This document shows, one piece after another, positions 54,880 to 64,000 of a stretch of 64,000 bases of DNA. Source of the DNA: Kalaharituber pfeilii (Eukaryota; Ascomycota; Pezizomycetes; Pezizales; Pezizaceae); the NCBI GenBank assembly GCA_015179045.1, contig WHUZ01000112.1, positions 1-64,000 on the forward strand. Reading direction: 5' to 3'. Position numbers and translations under genes: made by a program. The notes under the pieces are model-generated. The model saw nothing but the letters and a program-made list of their open reading frames with translations, made no database searches and was not told the DNA's origin. Every line of letters starts with the position of its first letter. Position 1 is the first letter of the stretch.

Positions 54880-56225
54880 TTTTTTTTTTTTTTTTTTTTT
54901 ATATCAATAATCGCATGCCGCCCTATGGGCTATGGCGATGTTACGCTAAAAAAGAAAAGAAAGTTAACGGCACCGACAGAAACTTCCCGCCTAAAAAATT
55001 CTCCAATCTCCCCGACCTAAGTACATGTGTTTCCCGCTGATTCCTGTTTCGCGGGGGGAAAAGCGCCCAGCCGATAAACCTCACCTCCGTCCCCTCTCGG
55101 CCTCGTACCGAGACGCCTTCAACCATCTACCCCCCAGTCTGACCCTGTCCACGTCCTGATGATCCTCCAGAAAGACCACTACCGAACTTCTTTCCTTCCC
55201 CAACCAAAATGTCTTTCCTTCGCAACCAACGGACCCCGACTATCTTCTTCAATCCCGCATTGTCCTCACCCAACCATCGCTGCACCTTCCCCAGATCCTT
55301 CCTCAGCGCAACCCCGTGTACCACGATGCCCGTCTTGGCCTGGGCCCTCGGTACCTTCGGTGGGGGAGGCTCTCGTCTTTTACCCTTGTCTTTGCCTGGA
55401 GTGGGGGAGGGGGTGGGGGTGGGGGTGGGGGTGGGGGTAGGAGTGTTGTCGTCCTCCGGCGGTGTCCCGGACAAGTCGGACACCGTCGGGGCACGACGTG
55501 GTGCAGGCGGTGTTGCCAGTGGGGGTGGAGGTGGTGCCGACGATGTCGGCGGTGGTGCTGGCGGTGCCGGCGGAATTACCTGCGGTGGTGTCTTCCTCTC
55601 CGGCGACGGACCGACACGAGGTGCCTTCCTCTTCCTCGTGCGTGTCGAGATTGGTGGCGACGCCGACCTCTTCGTCTGGGTTGGTGGCGTCGGTGGTGGT
55701 GGTGGTGGTGGCGGTGGCGGTGTCGGTGGTGGCGGCGGTGGTGGCGGCGGTGCTGACGTGACCGGCTCCGTGTGAACTGCCGTGATTGGGCTAAGCCCCA
55801 GCCCCTCGCCGGGGGCCCGGAACGCTCCGTCTTGCCACAGCGGCTTCGCTCTCTTCCCATCCCCGCAGCGGTGTACGAATTCCCCCTTCTCCGGGTCCGT
55901 ACACACAAAGAACATGAAAGAACCCTTCTCCAACTTCACCCATTCTTTCAAGTACTTTGCTACCTCGATCTTGCACGAACGGAAGCTCATTGTCTTGGCT
56001 CGACAGGGGTGGGTTGATGTGCTGGCAACGGCGGTGGTAAGCTGAAAAGATCCTCGAAATTTCGCCCCTGGGGGGAAATTTGTCGTGTCGGGTATTTAGG
56101 AAAGAAAATTAGATCAAAAGACTCAGCTCGTCGAGAGCTTTCGATCTATGTAAGTTTCAGCGGGGGGGACGTTGTAGTTGTGGAGTCGCTTCCAAACGCT
56201 CGTCCTGAGGTGGTTGTTGTCGGTG
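54880..56225 (-). mobile_element. ORF1-only A-type LINE (half-LINE), copy 2
   Basis: 1346 bp, perfect 14-bp duplication CCTGAACCTTCGTC (54866-54879 and 56226-56239). The paralogous segment at 59748-59761 is the empty site (CTGAACCTTCGTCATAAG). It extends ~120 bp further 5' than copy 1 and keeps leader, ORF1, UTR, A tail (ATCGC/GCGAT) and poly(A). ORF2 is absent. Confidence 0.9.
55079..55990 (-). pseudogene. LINE ORF1 with C-terminal frameshift
   Basis: ATG at 55990 (MSFRSCKIEVAKYL). Then GLSPITAVHTEP, long Pro runs, RTRKRKAPR and GIVVHGVALRKDLGKVQRWL. The frame shifts near 55185, inside GEGKK/SSVVVF. The correct downstream frame contains VVVFLEDHQD and VRLGGRWLKASRYEAERGRR and stops near 55079. 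Otherwise it is very similar in layout to the intact ORF1 at 11703-12680. Confidence 0.75.
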
Positions 56226-56319
56226 CCTGAACCTTCGTCATAAGGCACATATTAATGTGGAATATGCCAAACGCCCGACAATACCTATATCAAGAGTTTC
56301 CATCACATTCTCCAGAACC

Positions 56320-57335
56320 TCAATACTCGGCATAAGATACAGAAGAATGAGCCAAATTTTGATATATCTCTCTCACTATCAGGAGATGAAGCATAACGAG
56401 TTCAATTTGACAAGTACAGCAGCAGCTTTCCATAGCACAATAGTAACAGAGTGAGCTGAATTTAACAGGTATAAGAGTACAATTTGACTGGTATTGGATG
56501 GCACGAGATGCAGCTGAACAAGTCAAATTTGACAGGTATGGTAGGTCCATTTCACCCCGCGAGATGCAGCAAAATGAGCCGAATTTGACAGGTACTTTGA
56601 CAGGCACAACAGCTCCTCAATTTGACAGGCATGACAGCTCTTCAATTTGATAGGTATGATAGCTCCTCAATTTAACAGGCACGACAGCTCCTCAATTTGA
56701 CAGGCGCGACAGCTCCTCAATTTGACAGGCACGACAGCTCCTCAATTCGACAGGCACGGCAGCTCCTCAATAGTGCGACATGCAGCAGAACGAGTCAAAT
56801 GTGGTATAGTAGGTCCATCTCACCCCGCGAGATGCAGCAAAATGAGCCGAATTTGACAGGCACTTTGACAGGCGCGACAGCTCCTCAATTTGACCGGCAC
56901 GACAGCTCCTCAATAGTGCGACATGCAGCAGAACGAGTCAAATGTGATAGGTATGGTAGGTCTATTTTACCTCGCAAGATGCAGCAAAATGAGCCGAATT
57001 TTACAGGCACTTTACAGGTATGATAGCTCCTCAATGGTGTGAGATGCAGCAGAATGAGCCGAATTTAATAGGTATAACAGTCTCCCTCAATGGCGTAAGA
57101 TGTGGTCAAGTTGACAGATGTGACCTTGACAGGGAAAAATGAGGCAGAATAAGCCCAATTTAACAGGTATGACAGCTTTCTCTCAATGACGCGAGATGTG
57201 GCCGAATGAGCTCAAGTTGACAAGTATTACAGGACTCTTTCCATAGCGTAAGAGCAGCAGAATGAGCTGAATTTGACAGGTATAGTAGGTCTCTCTTGCC
57301 CTGCCATGGCGCGCAGCTGCAAGCGGAGTTACGGG

Positions 57336-57373
<38 letters not shown>

Positions 57374-57692
57374 TAGGTCTCTCTTGATAGCACGAGATGC
57401 AGCAAAATGAACTCAATTGCACCGGTGTGTAAGTCTCCCTTGACAATACAAGATACAGTAGAATAAACTAACTTTAACAAGTATATAGGTATGGCAAGAC
57501 TCTTCTATGGCACGAGATACAAAAGAATGAGCCAAATTTCATAAGTATGGCACACCTCTCTTACCAGCGTGAGATGTAGTAGACGAACTCAATTTGATAG
57601 GTATAGTAGTGCCTTTCCATAGGAGAGTAGCAGAGTGAGCCAAATTTGACAGGTATAATAGGACTCTTTCCGCATTGTGAGATATAATAGAA
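56320..57692. repeat. Minisatellite array 1a (AATTTGACAGG core)
   Basis: Imperfect ~50-60-bp units built on GAGATGCAGCARAAYGAG and AATTTGACAGGTATGG. A higher-order stretch at about 56615-56770 has seven 25-bp units CTCCTCAATTTGACAGGC. Continues after the hAT MITE. Minus-strand frames across it are repeat artefacts. Confidence 0.85.
57299..57372 (+). mobile_element. B-tail microinsertion shared by both arrays
   Basis: B tail (GCGCGCAGCTGC variant) plus 30 A, between GTAGGTCTCTCTTG copies (57285-57298 and 57373-57386). The same insertion at the same site occurs near 63093-63152. Confidence 0.88.
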
Positions 57693-58364
57693 CAATGAAT
57701 CCAACAGGCCAGGCCGGCCGACCAGGCCGTGATCTGCATTGGACTGAAACCGCCTGGACCGGCCTGATCCACATGAATCAGGCCAACCAGGCCAGTCCAG
57801 GCCAATCAGGCCGGTCCAGGCCAATCAGGCCGGTTCAGGCCATTCAGGCCAATTAGGCCGGTTCAGGCCATTCAGGCCATTCAGGCCGGTTCAGGCCAAT
57901 TAAACGAATCACTCCACAGCTATCCAGCTGAATTGAGGCCAGCATTTACCAGATTGTTTGAGTATTTAAATGAGTAGAATCTCCCGTATGTCTAGAATTT
58001 TAAACAGCAGCGGTCTACGACTTTTGTCAAGTATGTATCACACTTTGTATTCAAGTATATATATTAAGAAATATTTTAGAAATGATGGACCTTCCAGATA
58101 ATACAACAGACTGGACTCAATTCTTCGATGATGATACCTGATGCGCAACTGTCAATTACTGATAGTGTAAATATCCAGGACTATTAAAATCTAATTCACC
58201 TGGGTTAAATTCTAAAATTGCTTGAATTTACGTAAATGGCCTGGTCGGCCTGGACTGGCCTGAATGGCCTGAACCGGCCTGATTGGCCTGAATGGCCTGA
58301 ACCGGCCTGAATGGCCTGGACCGGCCTGATTGGCCTGGCCTGGCCTGGCCTGTTGGATTCATTG
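57693..58364. mobile_element. CAATG hAT MITE inside minisatellite array
   Basis: 672 bp with both CAATGAATCCAACAGGCC termini. TAATAGAA precedes it and recurs two bases beyond the right end. The paralogous array (about 63465-63475) lacks the element, which confirms the insertion. Core shared with 45709-46777. Confidence 0.85.
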
Positions 58365-58950
58365 TTTAATAGAATGAGCACAATTTGATAGTTATTCAAT
58401 AGCACAAGATGCAGCAGAACGAGAGTCGAATTTGACAGATATGGCAGGTCTATTTGAGCCTGGGAGATGCAGCAGAATAAGCCGAATTTGACAGGGATTG
58501 GTAGATCTCTCTTGCTAACATGAGGTACAGCAGGGCGAGCACAATTTGACAGGCATGACAGCTCCTCAATAATGTGAGATGCAGCAGAATGAGCCGAATT
58601 CAATAGGAATGGCAGTCTCTCTCGATCGTGTGAGGTGAGGCAGAATGAGCTCAAGTTGACAAGTATCACCGGACTCTTTCCACAGTGTGAGAACAGCAGA
58701 ATGAGCCAAATTTGACAGATACGGCAGGACAGACCTGGCAGCGTGGAACATGGTAAAATGAGCTCAATTTACAGTTAAGGCTGGCCCCTTTTTATGGTGC
58801 AAAGTGAGGCGGTATGGCTCAATTTGACAGATACAACAAGACCTGCTTTGATGGTGCGAGATATGCCAAAATGGGCTCAATTTACAATTTTACAGGTATG
58901 GCAGATTACTCTCGATAGTGTGAGATGGGGCAAAATGAGAATGCGCTGGA
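58365..58950. repeat. Minisatellite array 1b
   Basis: Continuation of the AATTTGACAG array with the same unit phrases (GATGCAGCAGAA, GAGCCGAATT). It ends near 58950. The 154-codon minus frame at 58205-58669 runs partly through the hAT end and is not a gene. Confidence 0.8.
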
Positions 58951-58954
58951 CTGG

Positions 58955-59695
58955 TACAGCATGGCGGGGTGATAAAGGGGCACCTGCCAAAGGTTACAAT
59001 CATCGGCTACCACAGTACCTACTGACTCCGGCTCCATTCCCCACCCTTTACTGTTTTTTAAATCGCAAGCACTCTATAGATAGCGATAGCTATGTCTACT
59101 CTTCATCATCACTCTCAGCCTTCAATTCTTCCACTTTCTTATATCCTCTTGCCATCATTCCAGCTGTATTAGTTATATCTTTTTAATTACCTTACACCTA
59201 TTAATATTCTCACTTGAATAGCATTTATATGTGGGTCTAGAGGGCGGATAAGGAAGCTGGGTACACCTAAAAGGGCATATGCTGGACATCTGAGCAATAT
59301 CATTGTGGGTAGATATTAACCGGAATTTAGGTAGAGTTTATGGGCTGTAACGAGGGTTTCGCTATCCATAGGTTCTACAATTATTAGCATTATACTCCAC
59401 AAAATATATAAAATTAATACTAGAGCTCATCGCCATAGCCCATAGGGCGGCATGCGATTAATGAAAGAAAAAAAAAAAAAAAAAAATACTAGAGCTCCCT
59501 GGATGCAGGAGTGGGATTACGTGATATTATAAACAACAATAAGAATATACTGATATGAATAAATGTAGAGAAACGAGATTGTACGGTCATGGAACTGGTA
59601 AAGAGTGTACAGTCACTTGACGCCGACTCTACGGGTCCCTTATCCACTACCGCTACACCTACACTCACCCTCGCGGTCGCGAGGTGGCCACATGC
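58955..59695. other. Spacer, no gene recognised
   Basis: Contains one A-tail microinsertion (59429-59486). Small frames without domains. Confidence 0.4.
59429..59486 (+). mobile_element. 58-bp A-tail microinsertion
   Basis: ATCGC/GCGAT version of the tail plus A run between perfect TACTAGAGCTC copies (59418-59428 and 59487-59497). Confidence 0.92.
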
Positions 59696-60282
59696 TAGTA
59701 TCAATGTACCGAGTGAAATGTTCACATACTCCTGAACCTTAACATACCCCTGAACCTTCGTCATAAGATTAATGTGGAATATGCCAAACGCCCGACAATA
59801 CCTATATCAAGAGTTTCCATCACCAGCCTTCACGGAAATGGACCAATGAATCCAACAGGCCAGGCCAGGCCAGGCCAACCGGAGGCCTGGACTGGCCTGG
59901 ACCGTGAAATTCTGGGCCTGGCCTGGCCTGAACAATCAGGCCAGGCCGTGAGGGCCGCCTGGACCGGCCCAGGCGGCCTGAAACAACGGGATGTCTCCGG
60001 ACAGTCCTTTTGGACTGTCCTGACTGTCCTGACTGTCCCGAAGGTTGCATAACTGACTGTCCCATCTTGCATATGGTGCGGCTGAGCTGCCTGTCTCAAA
60101 CTTGGCCATCAGCGAGAATTCATTAAAAAAGCGAAGTACCTACATACATGATTGTACGAAATACAGAATGATACATCATAATGATGCAGTAGAAGATACA
60201 GTGATACAATCTTGAGTCTTATTACGCTCCACACTCTCTGTCCGAGCCCACTTTCGCTGCCTTTCTGCCATTTCAGCTCCTG

Positions 60283-61136
60283 TCAAGGTACGACCAGCTG
60301 CTTTTTCTTTAATTTTACGTTGGGCAATATGCTGGAAGATACGACTGGTGCAAAGTGATGAGGTACTGTTGGTACTGTGGAATGATCAGTGATATGACAA
60401 CCAGCTGTTGTTAGTTCTCTTAATATCCGATTGATTCTTTCCTCAACAGTAATAGGAATTTTACTGCTATGACGGCTGTTATAGTATGCTTTAGGATTCA
60501 ACTGCATTCCTTCTTCTGTACGAAGGTGTAAGGACATATTGTAACTCAATCCTGCTCACCTATACTGTATAGCATCTCCTACTGCTTGCTGATAATCAGT
60601 ATTGCGACGTTTATGCTAGATATATATTAATGGATTTGGTGCCAAAGGATGAGTATGGATTTTATCTGATATCGCAAGCACCCAAGTATCTGTTTCACTA
60701 TCTATATCTACTCGCAAATTGGTAGATATTGCCCATAGACATTCTTTGGCTTGTGTGTTGGTCTGGTGTCTGCGCTGTACTATATATATATTAGTACATA
60801 AGTCTTAATTAAAATATATTGACATACCTTCAGAATTCTCTGCATCTAGTTTTCTAGTATCTCGGGGCTTGCCATGATGTACACATCCATAGTCCTGGAG
60901 TCTATCTAAAGCCATATTTGGCCATGCATATTGCTCGCCGTCCATAGGGTCTTCACAATGTAATTCAAGCATCTCTTCTACAACCTTTATTCTCGCCATA
61001 GCCCATAGGGCGGCATGCGAGTAATGAAATAAAAAAAAAAAAAAAACAACCTTTATTACTACCGAAACAAGCTCCTCGGGTGTGGAGTCCAGGTCTGTTT
61101 CGCACTCAAGGTACTGGTTGCAGTGGAGAGTGACAT
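60283..61136 (-). pseudogene. FAR1-like gene of MULE copy 2
   Basis: ATG at 61136. The A-tail insertion (60992-61045) interrupts the first exon. A 66-bp in-frame deletion between CATAG repeats removes the core of the FAR1 domain kept in copy 1 (GFAVVTLSG to GRIRY). The downstream frame (60549-60283) reads LHLRTEEGMQLNPKAYYNS uninterrupted. Confidence 0.7.
60992..61045 (+). mobile_element. 54-bp A-tail microinsertion with empty paralogue
   Basis: CTCGC/GCGAG tail plus A run with 12-bp duplication ACAACCTTTATT (60980-60991 and 61046-61057). MULE copy 1 has uninterrupted ACAACCTTTATTACTACC at about 18320-18340. Confidence 0.95.
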
Positions 61137-62189
61137 TTTAGTGAGCGCAAAGCAAGTATAGGGCAGAAAAATTAAATAAGGACTCGCGAGTACTATATGA
61201 ATATATGTATCGGCTGGAAAATATCTGGGATATAAAGTGCATGAAGCCTTTGTAATTGTGTTGGAGTCTTGCAAAAATGAAAATCTCAAAACCAGTAGCT
61301 ACAGTGCGAATTATCAAAGAAAAATTTCCCAGTTCGGAGAGTTAGGCGCACTGATTACCCTGCACCGAAAATATCTGCCGCACCAAGACAGTCTGCCACA
61401 CCAAGAGAGTGAGCTCAGCCGCACCATATGCAAGACGGGACAGTCAGTTATGCAACCTTCGGGACAGTCAGGACAGTCAGGACAGTCCAAAAGGACTGTC
61501 CGGAGACATCCCGCTGAAACAATCAGGCCATTCAGGCCAGTCCAGGCCGACCAGGCCATTTACGTAAATTCAAGCGATTTTGGAATTTAACCCAGGTAAA
61601 TTAGATTTTAATAGTCCTGGATATTTCCACTATCAGTAATTGACAGTTGCGCATCAGGTATCATCATCGAAGAATTGAGTCCAGTCTGTTGTATTATCTG
61701 GAAGGTCCATCATTTCTAAAATATTTCTTAGTATATATACTTGAATACAAAGTGTGATACATACTTGACAAAAGTCGTAGACCGCTGCTGTTTAAAATTC
61801 TAGACATACGGGAGATTCTACTCATTCAAATACTCAAACAATCTGGTAAATGCTGGACTCAATTCAGCTGGATAGCTGTGGAATGATTCGTTTGATTGGC
61901 CTGAACCGGCCTGATTGGCCTGGACCGGCCTGATTGGCCTGATTCATGTGGATCAGGCCGGTCCAGGCCGGTCCAGGCCGGTCCAGGCCACTGAGAATAC
62001 CGGCCTGGATCGGTCCAGGCGGTTTCAGTCCAATGCAGATCACGGCCTGTCAGGCCAGGCCAGGCGGCCTGGTCGGCCGGCCTGGCCTGTTGGATTCATT
62101 GAAATGGACACCACGACAATGAGGAGTTGCAATTGGCCGTATCTATCACTGCAATCCCTTTATGTGAAATGTTCACATTCTCCTGAACC

Positions 62190-64000
62190 TCAACATACTC
62201 GGCATAAGATACAGAAGAATGAGCTAAATTTTATAGGTATGGTATATCTCTCTCACCATCAGGAGATGAAGCATAACGAGTTCAATTTGAGAGGTACAGC
62301 AGCAGCTTTCCATAGCACAATAGTAACAAAGTGAGTCAAATTTAACAGGTATAAGAGTACAATTTGACTGGTATTCGATGGCACGAGATGCAGCTGAACA
62401 AGTCAAATTTGACAGGTATGGCAGGTCCATTTTACCTCGCGAGATGCAGCAAAATGAACCGAATTTGATAGGCACTTTGACAGGCACGACAGCTCCTCAA
62501 TGGTGTGAGGTGCAGCAGAACGAGTCAAATTTGACAGGTATGGTAGGTCCATTTCACCCCGCGAGATGCAGCAAAATGAACCGAATTTGACAGGTACTTT
62601 GAAGGCACGACAGCTCCTCAATTTAACAGGCACGACAGCTCCTCAATTTAACAGGCATGATAGCTCCTCAATTTAACAGGCACGACAGCTCCTCAATGGT
62701 GCGAGATGCAGCAGAACGAGTCAAATGTGATAGGTATGGTAGGTCTATTTCACCTCACGAGATGCAGCAAAATGAGCCGAATTTGACAGGCACTTTGACA
62801 GGCATGATAGCTCCTTAATGGTGTGAGATGCAGCAGAATGAGCTGAATTTAATAGGTATAACAGTCTCCCTCAATGGCGCAAGATGAGGATGGATGTGGT
62901 CAAGTTGACAGATATGACCTTGACAGGCAAAAATGAGGCAGAATAAGCTCAATTTAACAGGTATGACAGCTTTCTCTCAATGGCGCGAGATGTGGCCGAA
63001 TGAGCTCAAGTTGACAAGTATTACAGGACTCTTTCCATAGCGTAAGAGCAGCAGAAGAGCTGAATTTGACAGGTATAGTAGGTCTCTCTCCCTTCCATGG
63101 CGAACAGCTGCAAGCGGAGTTAGGTGAAATCAAAAAAAAAAAAAAAAAAAAGAGTAGGTCTCTCTTGATAGCACGAGATGCAGCAAAATGAACTCAATTG
63201 GACCGGTGTGTAGGTCTCCCTTGACAATACAAGATACAGTAGAATAAACTAATTTTAACAAGTATATAGGTATGGCAAGACTCTTCTACGGCACAAGATA
63301 CAAAAGAATAAGCCAAATTTCATAAGTATGGCACACCTCTCTTACCAGCGTGAGATGTAGTAAAACGAACTCAATTTGATAGGTATAGTAGCACCTTTCT
63401 ACAGGAGAGTAGCAGAGTGAGCCAAATTTGACAGGTATAATAGGACTCTTTCCACATTATGAGATATAGCAGAATGAGCACAATTTGATAGTTATTCGAT
63501 AGCACAAGATGCAGCAGAACGAGAGTCGAATTTGACATATATGACGGGTCTATTTCAGCCTGGGAGATGCAGCAGAATAAGCCGAATTTGACAGGGATTG
63601 GTAGATCTCTCTTGCCAACATGAGATACAGCAGGGCAAGCACAATTTGACAGGCATGACAGCTCCTCAATAATGTGAGATACAGCAGAATGAGCCGAATT
63701 CAATAGGAATGGCAGTCTCTCTCGATGGTGTAAGATGAGGCAGAATGAGCTCAATTTAACAGGGTATAACAGCTTCCTTTCAATGGCATGAGATGAGCCA
63801 GAATGAGCTCAAGTTGACAAGTATCACCGGACTCTTTCCACAGTGTGAGAACAGCAGAATGAGCCATATTTGACAGGTACGGCAGGACCCACCTAGCAGC
63901 GTGGAACATGGTAAATGAGCTCAATTCACAGTTAAGGCTGGCTCCTTTCTATGGTGCAAAGTGAGGCGGTATGGCTCAATTTGACAGATACAATAAGACC
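62190..64000. repeat. Minisatellite array 2 (runs off window end)
   Basis: Paralogous to 56320-58950 in the same order, with the same B-tail insertion and without the hAT MITE. Units around AATTTGACAGG and GATGCAGCAAAATGA. The 127-codon minus frame at 63371-63754 is repeat-derived. Confidence 0.85.
63093..63152 (+). mobile_element. B-tail microinsertion, paralogue of 57299
   Basis: CCATGGCGAACAGCTGCAAG, CGGAGTTAGGTGAAATC and 19 A. It has the same flanking GTAGGTCTCTCT duplication as the array 1 copy, with slight decay on the left. Confidence 0.85.

Larger units (their letters stand above)
59987..61513. mobile_element. MULE copy 2
   Basis: 1527 bp with ~100-bp TIRs starting CGGGATGTCTCCGGACAG and 9-bp duplication CTGAAACAA (59978-59986 and 61514-61522). 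Same gene content as copy 1. It lacks the Harbinger and thus displays its empty AGT site near 60483. It has gained an A-tail microinsertion. Confidence 0.88.
59844..62101. mobile_element. CAATG hAT MITE carrying MULE copy 2
   Basis: Perfect 8-bp duplication AAATGGAC (59836-59843 and 62102-62109) and CAATGAATCCAACAGGCC termini. Without the nested MULE and its TSD the element is ~720 bp, like 57693-58364. Confidence 0.9.

Noticed and set aside
55209..55775. 188-codon + strand Gly/Val-rich ORF
   Set aside because: Antisense of the half-LINE ORF1.
58205..58669. 154-codon minus ORF
   Set aside because: Runs through minisatellite units and a hAT terminus; motif repetition reflects the DNA repeat, not a protein family.
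63371..63754. 127-codon minus ORF with LRR-like LPYLSNL phrases
   Set aside because: Repeat-derived; the paralogous array has stops at equivalent places.
64000..64000. Telomere nearby
   Set aside because: No TTAGGG-type repeats; the array at the window end is a different minisatellite.

Overview
The window looks like nuclear DNA of a filamentous fungus, most likely a Pezizomycotina ascomycete. Several genes carry 50-95 nt introns with GT..AG ends and CTAAC-like branch sites. Tad-type LINEs with a C-terminal RNase H, fungal two-gene Harbinger transposons and FAR1-type MULEs are all present. I cannot name the species. About two thirds of the window is transposon-derived.

Layout. 1-4.4 kb: LINE 3' ends. 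4.4-7 kb: a pogo-like MITE and a two-exon gene (5857-6886) for a coiled-coil protein. 7.2-8.7 kb: a TIR element with another nested in it. 10.5-18.8 kb: a Russian-doll stack in which a MULE (9-bp TSD) holds a Harbinger element (3-bp TSD). The Harbinger genes (DUF6818-like and DDE transposase) are in turn broken by an ORF1-only LINE, a SINE, a hAT MITE and a 497-bp insertion. 18.9-23.5 kb: a Rab7-like fragment, a LINE and a decayed crinkler-type gene. 24-34 kb: Ty3/gypsy gag, LINE pieces, a mariner MITE and an AT-rich block. 35-41 kb: mostly single-copy DNA with a three-exon lipase-like gene (37830-39759). 41-48 kb: a B-type LINE ORF1, an unidentified three-exon gene (43834-45613) and a hAT MITE. 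48-54 kb: MITEs, including one with ~240-bp inverted repeats. 54.5-64 kb: minisatellite arrays in two paralogous blocks, carrying further hAT, MULE and LINE insertions.

Main observation. Roughly forty insertions end in one of two or three structured 3' tails followed by poly(A). The A-type tail folds as CTCGC-loop-GCCC-loop-GGGC-loop-GCGAG, and its closing pair covaries (C-G or A-T) between copies. The B/C-type tail folds as CCCTGC...GCGGGG around an inner stem. Many insertions consist of only this 40-nt tail plus poly(A), flanked by 8-16 bp target duplications. Paralogous empty sites confirm several. A distinct ORF1-only ('half-LINE') family uses the same A tail as the ORF2-bearing copies. 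This suggests trans-mobilisation directed by a 3' RNA structure.

The three host-like genes (coiled-coil protein, lipase-like protein, unidentified gene) do not form a cluster. The lipase-like protein keeps Asp and His of the triad but has Gly where the nucleophilic Ser is expected.
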